A DNA stretch of 9,249 nt from Candidatus Yanofskybacteria bacterium RIFCSPHIGHO2_02_FULL_50_12 (GCA_001794525.1 MGJZ01000031.1:1-9249), one strand, 5' to 3'; positions 1 to 6,600 are shown, numbered from the stretch's first letter. Translations and numbers: made by a program. The notes: generated from the letters alone by a model not told the origin.

Positions 1-2
1 CC

Positions 3-31
3 AGTATAGCACAAGAATAAAATGTTCAAAA
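3..31 (-). promoter_or_regulatory. possible extended -10 promoter firing leftwards out of the window
   Basis: On the minus strand TATACT (8 to 3) is preceded by TGC (11 to 9), an extended -10 pattern. A weak -35 candidate TTTTGA lies 17 bp upstream (31 to 26). If real it serves a gene outside the window, divergent from the secreted-protein gene at 93. The -35 is poor, so confidence is low. Confidence 0.3.
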
Positions 32-41
32 TGAAGTATCC

Positions 42-70
42 TTGAACGAGGCGGTTTTTTGGCGTATAGT
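42..70 (+). promoter_or_regulatory. sigma70-type promoter of the secreted-protein gene
   Basis: TTGAAC (42-47) and TATAGT (65-70) are separated by exactly 17 bp, each close to the housekeeping consensus. Transcription would start near 77, only about 16 nt before the ATG at 93, so the leader is little more than the ribosome binding site. The TTG of this -35 box is also a possible start codon for the following frame; the promoter argues against translation from there. The same -10 hexamer and the same spacing recur at 8798-8826 and 6601-6629. Confidence 0.7.
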
Positions 71-76
71 GCGGCC

Positions 77-84
77 AAGGAGGG
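77..84 (+). promoter_or_regulatory. strong ribosome binding site deciding the start at 93
   Basis: AAGGAGGG ends 8 nt before the ATG at 93. It selects this ATG over the in-frame TTG at 42, which lies in the -35 box and has no such site. Confidence 0.8.
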
Positions 85-92
85 TCTTTGAC

Positions 93-785
93 ATGACACG
101 ACTGTTGACTGCAATTTTCCTGTTCACGTTCGCCGCTGAACCATGCCAGGCCCAGAAACTCAGCGGCGAAGAGTTCATAGCCAAAGCCCTTCAGAAGACC
201 GAACGAGATGATCGTCTACTAAAGGAATGGGTCGTATTCGACATCGACCGACAGGTCTTTGAAGTATCAGGTTCAGGCATGGTGAGCGGACCAACAATTA
301 ATGAGCCTGAAGCGGGCCAAATCAGCATTTCAATCGATAAATTCTTCAAGCCTGGCCGTTATCGGTACACCTCTGCTGTTCCTGGACAATGGCGCAGCAG
401 ACTCACCTATGTAATCGGATTCTCTCCGCGTGAAAACGATCAGCAGTTGGCAATTCCCTCTGGTTCGTCTGAAATGGAACGAGCAGTCAACAGAGTACTG
501 AACGAACTACACGGGATCATTCGACTTGATCTAAACACCGGAGCGATCTTGCACTTCGAAGCCAAACTCAAAGAACCAGTCTCGTACCGAAAAATCGCAG
601 CGATCTATGAGTTGAGTATTACCTACCAACCGAGCACTACAATCAAGGATGGACAGGAACTGCACTTTCCGTATCGGACGTTAATCCGAATCCGATACAA
701 CAAGTTTCGCGTCCTGCCACTGCTGGAAAAGAAGCGCCTGATCGTGTACACGATCTTTCTCCAGCCAAAGCCCCCGAGCAATTAG
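93..785 (+). CDS. secreted protein of unknown function
   Basis: A 230-aa protein I do not recognise. The ATG at 93 is chosen because of the perfect AAGGAGGG site and the promoter just upstream. The N-terminus is a signal peptide: short basic start (MTR), hydrophobic core at about residues 4-15 and a likely signal peptidase I cut after CQA at residue 20. The Cys there is not in a lipobox, so a lipoprotein is unlikely. The mature part has no further membrane span. It alternates charged and hydrophobic residues in a beta-rich way, with a segment reading IIRLDLNTGAILHFEAKL, then a kDG.xLxxPY turn and a basic beta-like C-terminus. This order loosely resembles secreted bacterial proteins in which a G-x-hydrophobic-D-xx-TG strand describes a beta-sheet scaffold (LolA-like); that is only an impression. 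It is a single-gene unit with its own promoter and terminator. A role in the envelope is inferred from export alone. Confidence 0.8.
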   Translation: MTRLLTAIFLFTFAAEPCQAQKLSGEEFIAKALQKTERDDRLLKEWVVFDIDRQVFEVSGSGMVSGPTINEPEAGQISISIDKFFKPGRYRYTSAVPGQWRSRLTYVIGFSPRENDQQLAIPSGSSEMERAVNRVLNELHGIIRLDLNTGAILHFEAKLKEPVSYRKIAAIYELSITYQPSTTIKDGQELHFPYRTLIRIRYNKFRVLPLLEKKRLIVYTIFLQPKPPSN

Positions 786-799
786 GGGGCTCACTTTTT
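769..799 (+). terminator. intrinsic terminator overlapping the stop codon
   Basis: AGCCCCC (769-775) pairs with GGGGGCT (785-791) around a 9-nt loop, followed by CACTTTTT. The TAG stop of the secreted-protein gene (783-785) lies at the loop/stem boundary, so the ribosome reaching the stop could disturb the hairpin. The T run starts 3 nt after the stem, so termination may be partial and allow read-through into tgt, which has no obvious promoter. Confidence 0.65.
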
Positions 800-804
800 G
801 AAAC

Positions 805-2004
805 ATGAACAGTTTTCAAATCACAAAAAAAGACAAGAAAACCCGAGCTCGGCTCGGTGTATTAACCACGCCGCACGGCGTGGTTAATACACCGGGCTAT
901 ATCTTCGTCGGTACCTATGGCCGATTCCTCCATCTCGACCACGAAGATCTCAAGCGGACGAAGTCGCAGATTTTTATCGCCAATACTTTCCACCTTTGGG
1001 AAAAGGCGCTCAAAAGCAAGCTCAAAGAAGGGTTTATCCATAAGTCGTTCGGATTCGATATTCCGATCATGACTGACAGTGGCGGATTCCAAGTCTTATC
1101 GTTAGCATTCGGGGATAAAAACAAGGTCGGGAAGTTCATGACCGGGGAAACTACCGATCCGATCAAGCGAACCAAAATTCGCATCACCCAGAAGGGCGTA
1201 CATTTTAATTTCAAAGGAAAGAAGATGTTTTTGGGACCGGAATTATCAATGAAACTCCAGCGGATCATCGGTGCGGATATTATTTTCGCTTTCGACCACA
1301 TCACTTCCCCGCTCGATGATTTTGCATATAACCAAAAAGCCCTGGAACTGACCAACAAATGGGCGCATATATGTCTTAAAGAACACGAAAAACAAAGCCG
1401 CCTTCGCAAACGCTCCGGCGAGCCAAGGCAGATGCTATTCGGTATTGTGCAAGGCGGCATCTACCCTGCGTTGCGGAAAAAGAGTGCAAAATACATCGGC
1501 TCACTGCCATTCGACGGATTCGGTATCGGCGGCGCATATACCAAGAAGCAAATCGCCAAAGTTTTGAAATTAATCATCCCACATCTGCCAGAGGAAAAAC
1601 CGCGGCACCTGTTGGGCGTGGGTAAGGTCGCGGATATTTTTGAAGCTATCGAAAACGGTATTGATATGTTCGACTGTGTCATCCCGACACGCGAAGCGCG
1701 TCATGGCCGTCTCTACACCCGAGCGGGCTATATGGATATCCGCCGCGGCGCATACGCGAAGGATAAAAAAGTTATCGAAAAAGGCTGCGGCTGTCCAACC
1801 TGCTCTGGTGGAATCTCCCGAGCAGAGATTCGCGCTTTGATCAAAAACGTTGACCGCGAGCAGAATGCTCGCGGTCAACGTTGGTGCCTTATGCACAATA
1901 TGTGGTTCTTCAATCAACTCTTGGAGGATATCCGGAACTCACTGGGGACAAGTTCATACCAACGGCTCAAAACGAAGATGCTTAAGAATTTTCCGACGGC
2001 CTAG
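805..2004 (+). CDS. tgt: tRNA-guanine transglycosylase
   Basis: Exchanges guanine at wobble position 34 of GUN-anticodon tRNAs for a 7-deazaguanine base, the base-insertion step of queuosine modification. 399 aa, slightly longer than typical bacterial Tgt. The family start (basic RARLG.L.TPHG.V.TP) and the ATG at 805 agree, although no Shine-Dalgarno site is visible. Visible active-site residues: Asp91 in TDSGGFQV, Asp164, Gln216 in FGIVQGG, and the nucleophile Asp290 in FDCVIPT. The zinc site is Cys328, Cys330, Cys333 and His364. The base-recognition loop reads GGAYTKK (242-248) where preQ1-type enzymes have GGLAVGE. The residue two after Asp164 is Ile rather than Cys, and PTREARHG replaces PTRNARxG, so the incoming base may differ. 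No queuosine synthesis gene lies nearby, so a salvaged base is likely. The gene holds two long perfect inverted repeats, and its tail overlaps the converging DUF5652 gene by 23 bp. Confidence 0.95.
   Translation: MNSFQITKKDKKTRARLGVLTTPHGVVNTPGYIFVGTYGRFLHLDHEDLKRTKSQIFIANTFHLWEKALKSKLKEGFIHKSFGFDIPIMTDSGGFQVLSLAFGDKNKVGKFMTGETTDPIKRTKIRITQKGVHFNFKGKKMFLGPELSMKLQRIIGADIIFAFDHITSPLDDFAYNQKALELTNKWAHICLKEHEKQSRLRKRSGEPRQMLFGIVQGGIYPALRKKSAKYIGSLPFDGFGIGGAYTKKQIAKVLKLIIPHLPEEKPRHLLGVGKVADIFEAIENGIDMFDCVIPTREARHGRLYTRAGYMDIRRGAYAKDKKVIEKGCGCPTCSGGISRAEIRALIKNVDREQNARGQRWCLMHNMWFFNQLLEDIRNSLGTSSYQRLKTKMLKNFPTA
855..894. repeat. perfect 19-bp inverted repeat inside tgt
   Basis: Arms 855-873 and 876-894 are exact reverse complements, separated only by CA. 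The repeat lies 50 nt after the tgt start and encodes residues 17-30, which include the conserved TPHG.V.TP motif. In mRNA it would form a very stable hairpin early in the gene. A 10-bp palindrome, CCGAGCTCGG (843-852), lies just before it. Confidence 0.95.
1846..1882. repeat. perfect 17-bp inverted repeat inside tgt
   Basis: Arms 1846-1862 (AACGTTGACCGCGAGCA) and 1866-1882 are exact reverse complements around a GAA loop. The repeat encodes the stretch between the zinc cysteines and the zinc His of Tgt (about residues 348-360). A smaller 7-bp hairpin, GAATCTC/GAGATTC (1811-1831), precedes it. Confidence 0.95.
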
Positions 2005-2410
2005 CTGTCTCGTCAGCTGGGCCGATGTGGTATTTCTTTTCAGGAGGCTCGCCATGCTCGACTTTGGGATTCAGATGATGGTGGCTCGGCGGACCAGGCT
2101 TCGCACTAGGCGAGTGATGGACGGGCGAATGCGGCCCGTGCGTGTGAGGCGTGTGGCTTTCCGGCTCATGATGCCGCCTTTTCTTTGAAAAAATATAAAT
2201 ATACAGGATATCAAGAATACCGGCAGTATTGATGATAAGAAGTGCGATGAACCAGCCTTTATGACTCAAGCGAGCAGCCTTCCACAATGCTAACCCCTTC
2301 CAAAAAATCGACCATACGAGAAACAATAAAAACACCAGTGCTGCAGCTACCCCAAACACGCTTCCTGCCACATTTCCTGCTCCTGGCCCCCACGGAAATT
2401 GATTCCACAT
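1982..2410 (-). CDS. DUF5652-type membrane protein with His-rich tail
   Basis: 142 aa, start ATG at 2410, two nt after the stop of endonuclease IV. Two membrane helices at about residues 16-36 and 52-74 flank the signature FWKGLALWKAA, then KGWFIALLIINT.GILDILYIY. I recognise this as the DUF5652 family, common in candidate-phyla-radiation bacteria and of unknown function. Beyond the second helix comes a basic SKKRR anchor, then a Pro/His-rich tail (residues 80-128) with 13 histidines in 49 residues, in pairs and triplets such as HH, HTHGPH and SHHHL. DUF5652 proteins as I know them are mainly the helical pair, so the tail looks like an addition. Metal binding is possible but only inferred from composition. 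It is the last gene of the operon, and its last 23 bp overlap the 3' end of tgt on the other strand. Confidence 0.8.
   Translation of the reverse strand: MWNQFPWGPGAGNVAGSVFGVAAALVFLLFLVWSIFWKGLALWKAARLSHKGWFIALLIINTAGILDILYIYIFSKKRRHHEPESHTPHTHGPHSPVHHSPSAKPGPPSHHHLNPKVEHGEPPEKKYHIGPADETARPSENS
1997..2040 (+). terminator. hairpin over the tgt stop codon, probable terminator
   Basis: An 11-bp stem (1997-2007 with 2014-2024, one G-U pair in the + strand RNA) closes a TCTCGT loop and contains the TAG stop of tgt (2002-2004). A T-rich stretch, TTTCTTTT (2033-2040), begins 8 nt after the stem. That gap makes it a weak intrinsic terminator. It lies inside the converging DUF5652 coding region, where the minus-strand stem has one C-A mismatch. 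Confidence 0.45.
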
Positions 2411-2412
2411 AG

Positions 2413-3237
2413 TTATAGATTTGACCTTAAATTCTTAAGGACAATGATGTCCTCTTTAACTTTATCATGTTCTGTCTCAAGAATGAAATCAAGATTAAAC
2501 TCATCCATAAGATGTTCGAATCCTTCTCGGCCGATTTTACCAGCACCAATATGGTCATGGCGATCGCGCCGGCCACCAAGCTCGATCTTCGAATCATTGG
2601 CATGAATGAGCTTAATCGCCGATTTCCCAACGGTTTTGGAAATAGCGCTAAGTGTTTTTTTAAATCCTTCTTGGGTTTTAATGTCGTACCCCGATGCGAA
2701 CATATGGGCCGAATCGATACAAATTCCAAGATTATACCCGCTCATTGTGATGATGGACTCTAATTCTTCAAAAGTGTCCCCCATCACATTCCCCGTGCCG
2801 GCTGATATTTCAAGAAGTAATTCTGTGGATCCTTTGTAGCTATCCATAATCTTGGCCACGCCTTCAGCAGTAATTTTTAAGGCTTCGTTGCGATCCATAT
2901 CTTTGGCACTACCAGGATGAAACATGACATACTGTGCGCCGATCTGACTTCCCCGTTCCAATTCTTCACGCACGATTCTCGCAGACGATGAACGAATGGC
3001 CTTGTTTGAAGAAGCGAAGTTAATATAGTATGGAGCATGAATAAAACATTCTTTCTGCTTATGTTTTATCATCTCTTCCTTAAATGCCAGTTCAATCTCC
3101 GGTGTTATTTTCGGAGCCGCACCGCCCTGGGGCGACCGTGAGAACATCTGGAACACTTCGCAACCCAACTCCGCCGCCCGCTCCGGCGCCTTGAACACCC
3201 CACCCGCGATTGATACATGGCAACCAATTCTTCGCAT
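2413..3237 (-). CDS. nfo: endonuclease IV (AP endonuclease)
   Basis: Cuts DNA 5' to abasic sites and cleans blocked 3' ends in base excision repair, in the cytoplasm. 274 aa, a normal full length for the single TIM-barrel enzyme. All nine ligands of the three-zinc centre can be placed: His67 (HAPY), His107 (FHPG), Glu143 (LLLEISAG), Asp175 and His178 (CIDSAHMFASGYD), His212 (HANDSK), Asp225 and His227 (DRHDHIGAG) and Glu254 (LET). The N-terminal IGCHVSIAGG is also typical. It starts 1 nt after the stop of the phosphotransferase gene (TAA-T-ATG) without a clear Shine-Dalgarno site, so translation is probably coupled. Its operon partners have no known link to DNA repair. Confidence 0.96.
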   Translation of the reverse strand: MRRIGCHVSIAGGVFKAPERAAELGCEVFQMFSRSPQGGAAPKITPEIELAFKEEMIKHKQKECFIHAPYYINFASSNKAIRSSSARIVREELERGSQIGAQYVMFHPGSAKDMDRNEALKITAEGVAKIMDSYKGSTELLLEISAGTGNVMGDTFEELESIITMSGYNLGICIDSAHMFASGYDIKTQEGFKKTLSAISKTVGKSAIKLIHANDSKIELGGRRDRHDHIGAGKIGREGFEHLMDEFNLDFILETEHDKVKEDIIVLKNLRSNL

Positions 3238-3238
3238 A

Positions 3239-5695
3239 TTAGTTATTTAAAATTCTTACGATCCCATTATCTGCATCAACTTCCACTAAGTCGCCGTCCT
3301 TCAAGATCTGGGTTGCTACCTTCGTACCAATAATACAAGGTTTTTTCAACTCCCGAGCAGAAATTGCCGCATGAGACGTAATACCACCCTCGTCAGTGAT
3401 GAATGCTGCCGCCTTTCTTAACGCCATGACATAATCTGGAGAAGTCATCGCAGAAATCATAATATCCCCATCTTTAATTCTGGATAAATCTGACTTGTTG
3501 CGAACAATAACCACTCTACCTGTTACCATCCCCGGGAAAGCCGTGCTTCCTTTTATTTGTTCTGGAGTATCTAGTTCTGATTTCCATGACAACTTTTTAT
3601 CGATTACCCTTAAGTGATTATCATAAAAAATGACACTCCAAACTTCTTTGCTCTCTTCTTGAGGATGATTTTCGTAAAATAAATCCAGGGGCTCAAATAA
3701 TGTTTCATCGCTTCTCCAGCTTTCGATCACCTTTTGTTCCTCGGGGTCTGACTTCTCAAATATATTCTCTGCGACACGACGAGCAAGGAAAAAATAAGTA
3801 AATAACTTAGAAAATTTAGCATTCAAATCAGTATTTCCTTCTTTCATTTCTTTTAGAATCTTTTTTCGAAGATCATACATCTTGTTGATATAATCAAGGG
3901 CGTCTTTTGATTCTTTGGACCTTAAAATACCGTCAATTTTATTTTCACTTTCTATGTCTACATAGTATTCTCCCTCAGAGTTAATGACGATCGTTTGATA
4001 TCCAAATCCTAACTCTTTAGATAATGCTTCAGACCATGACTGAACTCTCAAAGAAGCTTCAAAGATATTAGTATGGCGCTTGGCCATCAGCATCATTTTC
4101 TTTTCGTATAGTAATTGATGATCAAGCTCCCCAATCGTCGCTAAATCCTCATTGAGTTTTACACTGAATTTTTCCTGGAACTCTTTTAGGTTTACTCCGG
4201 CAATAACTTTGCCTTCGAAATATATGAAAGACTTTTTTCTCTCCTTAAGTTCTTCTAAACCAGGAATTGTATCAGATTCTACTTCGTTAAAACTTATTAC
4301 ATCGACATATTCCTCTAGCTCCGGGTGGCGTTCTTTTATTGTGTCGCATAACAGTTGGGCAGCCTGATACTCATACTTTTGAAATAGGTCTCGAAGCTCC
4401 AAAGACTTTTTACTAAATTCAGGATTAACATTTTTCGACGAACCAAGCTGAACCCATATTGGCAAGTAAGCCCAAACTGTAGCTATGGTTTTAGAAAGTC
4501 TTACGGAAGAATTAGGTTTAAAATTATCAATTAAATCATCCAGCTCACTTTGGTATGCCTTAAACTCTTCAACAAACTTATTAAATTTTTCTGGTTTTTC
4601 AACAAAGAAATCAAAAAGCGGTTGCAGGGCTGTCTCAGGATTATTCATGTCATAATACACGCCTGTTTGACCGTTCTGATTTCTAACAAAAAGAGGATTA
4701 AAACGAGTGGCCCCTTCGAGCAATTCAGGAAGGCCTTGAAATTCTCCTTGATGCCAATATTCCATCGCAATCAAAGGTATTTCTCTTGTAAAAAACTTCC
4801 GAAACTGACGGATAAATTTATGATCTAGCGTGGTAATCGGGCGGCTCTGGAGAATGTAAAACTTTTCCTTTTCAAGGGCCCACTCGATATCGCAGGGAAA
4901 TCCATAATGGTTTTCTATTTTTAGAATCAGGTCGGAAAGTTCCTGGATTTCTTTGTCAGATAAAACTGCCTCTGCCTGCTGAACATTTTTGCTGATAATA
5001 TGCAGGTCAGATTTTCTAATTACATAACTATCCGGCGTTGCCCTTCCTGAAACTACGGCATCACCCAACCCTCGCACCGCTTCGACAACCATGAGGTCTG
5101 GATCTTGACTGACTGGATGAACCGAAAAAGCAGTCCCTGCCGCTTCGCTTTTAACCATTTTTTGGACGACTACCGCTACCGCAATATCTCCGACTGCACC
5201 TTTCTCAAGTCGATACGCAAGTGCTCGCGGTGAGAAAAGAGAACCCCAGCATTTTTTCACATTCTCAAGCAAGCTTTCGTGAGTTATATTTAAATAGCTT
5301 TCCAGTTGTCCGGCCCATGCTGATTCCGAACCATCTTCAGTAGTGGCGCTGGATCGAACTGCAACCAATCCACCTTCCAGCCCTTGGTAAGCAAGCTCAA
5401 TTTCCTCTACAACCTCGTTGGAGACGGCAGCACGCGCAATGAGTGTCGCAATCTCCTCCGCAATGCGTTCAACTGACTTGATTTCATCTTTTTCAATCTC
5501 CCCGATCAGTCCCTCAATTTTTTTGCCTAAGCCTCCCGATTCCATAAAAGATCGAAATGCGTCTGTAGTAATTACAAAACCCGGCGGGACCAGAAACCCC
5601 GCTCCAATCATTTCTCCCAACGAAGCCCCTTTGCCTCCGACAATCGTGGCATCGTTTTTTGAGATATCCTGGAGGTTAGAAATATATTTAATCAC
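3239..5695 (-). CDS. PEP-synthase-like phosphotransferase with rifampicin-phosphotransferase domain order
   Basis: 818 aa with a GTG start at 5695 that overlaps the phosphatase stop by 8 nt. The start is fixed by the family N-terminus. Residues 1-290 are an ATP-grasp nucleotide domain of the PPDK/PEP synthase type: GGKGASLGEM (20-29), VPPGFVITTDAF, VRSSATTEDG (113-122), GTAFSVHP (187-194) and DIEWA...LQSRPIT (269-288). Residues 714-818 are the swivelling phosphohistidine domain, with AFPG...GRVV and catalytic His775 in DEGGITSHAAI. Between them, about 290-713, is a long mostly helical region I do not recognise, AT-richer and lysine-rich. PEP synthase has a C-terminal PEP/pyruvate TIM barrel after the His domain; that is absent. 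The ATP-grasp / unique middle / C-terminal His order is that of rifampicin phosphotransferase, where the middle domain binds the acceptor. I infer transfer of the ATP beta-phosphate via His775 to an unknown acceptor, not PEP synthesis. Annotations as phosphoenolpyruvate synthase should be treated with caution. Confidence 0.88.
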   Translation of the reverse strand: MIKYISNLQDISKNDATIVGGKGASLGEMIGAGFLVPPGFVITTDAFRSFMESGGLGKKIEGLIGEIEKDEIKSVERIAEEIATLIARAAVSNEVVEEIELAYQGLEGGLVAVRSSATTEDGSESAWAGQLESYLNITHESLLENVKKCWGSLFSPRALAYRLEKGAVGDIAVAVVVQKMVKSEAAGTAFSVHPVSQDPDLMVVEAVRGLGDAVVSGRATPDSYVIRKSDLHIISKNVQQAEAVLSDKEIQELSDLILKIENHYGFPCDIEWALEKEKFYILQSRPITTLDHKFIRQFRKFFTREIPLIAMEYWHQGEFQGLPELLEGATRFNPLFVRNQNGQTGVYYDMNNPETALQPLFDFFVEKPEKFNKFVEEFKAYQSELDDLIDNFKPNSSVRLSKTIATVWAYLPIWVQLGSSKNVNPEFSKKSLELRDLFQKYEYQAAQLLCDTIKERHPELEEYVDVISFNEVESDTIPGLEELKERKKSFIYFEGKVIAGVNLKEFQEKFSVKLNEDLATIGELDHQLLYEKKMMLMAKRHTNIFEASLRVQSWSEALSKELGFGYQTIVINSEGEYYVDIESENKIDGILRSKESKDALDYINKMYDLRKKILKEMKEGNTDLNAKFSKLFTYFFLARRVAENIFEKSDPEEQKVIESWRSDETLFEPLDLFYENHPQEESKEVWSVIFYDNHLRVIDKKLSWKSELDTPEQIKGSTAFPGMVTGRVVIVRNKSDLSRIKDGDIMISAMTSPDYVMALRKAAAFITDEGGITSHAAISARELKKPCIIGTKVATQILKDGDLVEVDADNGIVRILNN

Positions 5696-6554
5696 TGGCG
5701 ATAGCCCGGATTATATCTTGTGAGACAACGCCGTTATATTCAAAAGATGTTTTGCCGTCTTTTTCCTTTCGGAAGCTTACTTCAATTTCCAGCGTACCCT
5801 GCGAAGTATTCTTGAGTTGAACTTGAAACCCTTCTGCAAATTCAAATCCCTGATTATCAAGTGCAGCAACAAATGCGTCTCTGGTTTCAATCCCGTGAGT
5901 TTTTTCAATAACTTTCGCCAAAAAAGACTCGCCAATACCTTGGTGGGTAGATAAAAACCGCTTTAGAGTGTCACTGTATTTCTTTTGATCATCTCGAACC
6001 AGTACATCCCAGCGCGGTGCAATCTCAATATACTTTTCTACTATACCTGCGATTCGCGATGCCATACGAGAATATGTTTCCGCTTTACTGTCTGAGAGTT
6101 GCTTTGCCAATTCATCGCTTTGTTCAACAAGAAACTTCAAATAGCCCATTGTACTAAATGCTTCGTCAGCTACTTTATCATAGTTTGTTTCAGAAAATTC
6201 TCCTGGATTTAATCGTCGATCCACACCAATCTTGCTCCCTACCTTAAGATCCTTATCGAGTTTTTCTCTTAGTTCGGCAAGACTTTCTTTTCCTGTAATA
6301 TCATCTAAGTTGCCCGCCATTTTAAAACCAGCTGTCTGTTGGGTTCTTTTACTGGAACTCCCGAATGCCAACGAGTGTGACATGTCTTTTCCTTCAGATC
6401 CTTCTCGTGCTTGCTCTATACCTTTTTCGGTTAGCTCAATCTCTTCATTGGGTCGTCCATCGCCTTTTTGTTTTTCTCCATGACGGGAAAAATATAACTC
6501 AATCTTTGAGATTATCTTCTCATGTTGCTCACCGGTTTGTAGTAGTTTTTCCAT
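5688..6554 (-). CDS. histidine phosphatase superfamily protein
   Basis: A phosphomonoesterase of the RHG superfamily, probably cytoplasmic since no signal peptide is seen. Taking the ATG at 6554 gives 288 aa. The nucleophile motif is RHG with His25 (LYFSRHGEK), then LTEKGIEQA, then SSSKRTQQTA (67-74) for the phosphate pocket; the second catalytic His is His204 in STHQGIGESF. A C-terminal extension of about 80 residues after that His ends in a beta-rich tail. The frame is open further upstream to GTG 6665, but that stretch is the preceding terminator. ATG 6629 lies in a likely -35 box, which favours 6554, although neither has a Shine-Dalgarno site. A start at 6629 (313 aa) cannot be excluded. 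It is the first gene of the minus operon, and its stop overlaps the start of the phosphotransferase, so a phosphatase and a kinase-type enzyme are made together. The substrate is unknown. Confidence 0.85.
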   Translation of the reverse strand: MEKLLQTGEQHEKIISKIELYFSRHGEKQKGDGRPNEEIELTEKGIEQAREGSEGKDMSHSLAFGSSSKRTQQTAGFKMAGNLDDITGKESLAELREKLDKDLKVGSKIGVDRRLNPGEFSETNYDKVADEAFSTMGYLKFLVEQSDELAKQLSDSKAETYSRMASRIAGIVEKYIEIAPRWDVLVRDDQKKYSDTLKRFLSTHQGIGESFLAKVIEKTHGIETRDAFVAALDNQGFEFAEGFQVQLKNTSQGTLEIEVSFRKEKDGKTSFEYNGVVSQDIIRAIASD

Positions 6555-6600
6555 AGTTACAGATTTGTAGTATTCACTTATCGAATCCAAAGAGTTTCGT

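Noticed and set aside
42..92. TTG start extending the secreted protein by 17 residues
   Set aside because: The TTG is the first half of the -35 box; the ATG at 93 has AAGGAGGG at ideal spacing and begins a proper signal peptide.
671..698. Inverted repeat GTATCGGA / TCCGATAC with 12-nt loop
   Set aside because: Arms of 8 bp with a loop of this size are expected about once by chance in the window.
740..755. 16-bp palindrome GATCGTGTACACGATC near the end of the secreted-protein gene
   Set aside because: Arms of 8 bp with no loop are plausible by chance in 9 kb, and it lies in coding sequence without a nearby promoter.
915..1460. 181-codon minus-strand frame inside tgt
   Set aside because: It is antisense to the clearly conserved Tgt core, with no promoter, ribosome site or recognisable motif.
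1850..2188. 112-codon + strand frame past the tgt end
   Set aside because: It is a shadow of tgt and of the His/Pro-rich tail of the DUF5652 gene; its Arg/Met-rich content reflects that composition.
2427..2763. About 100-codon frames on both strands within endonuclease IV
   Set aside because: The Nfo frame has all nine zinc ligands; the others are out of frame or antisense.
3239..5695. Calling this gene ppsA (PEP synthase)
   Set aside because: The C-terminal PEP/pyruvate barrel is absent and the His domain is terminal, so PEP synthesis is not supported.
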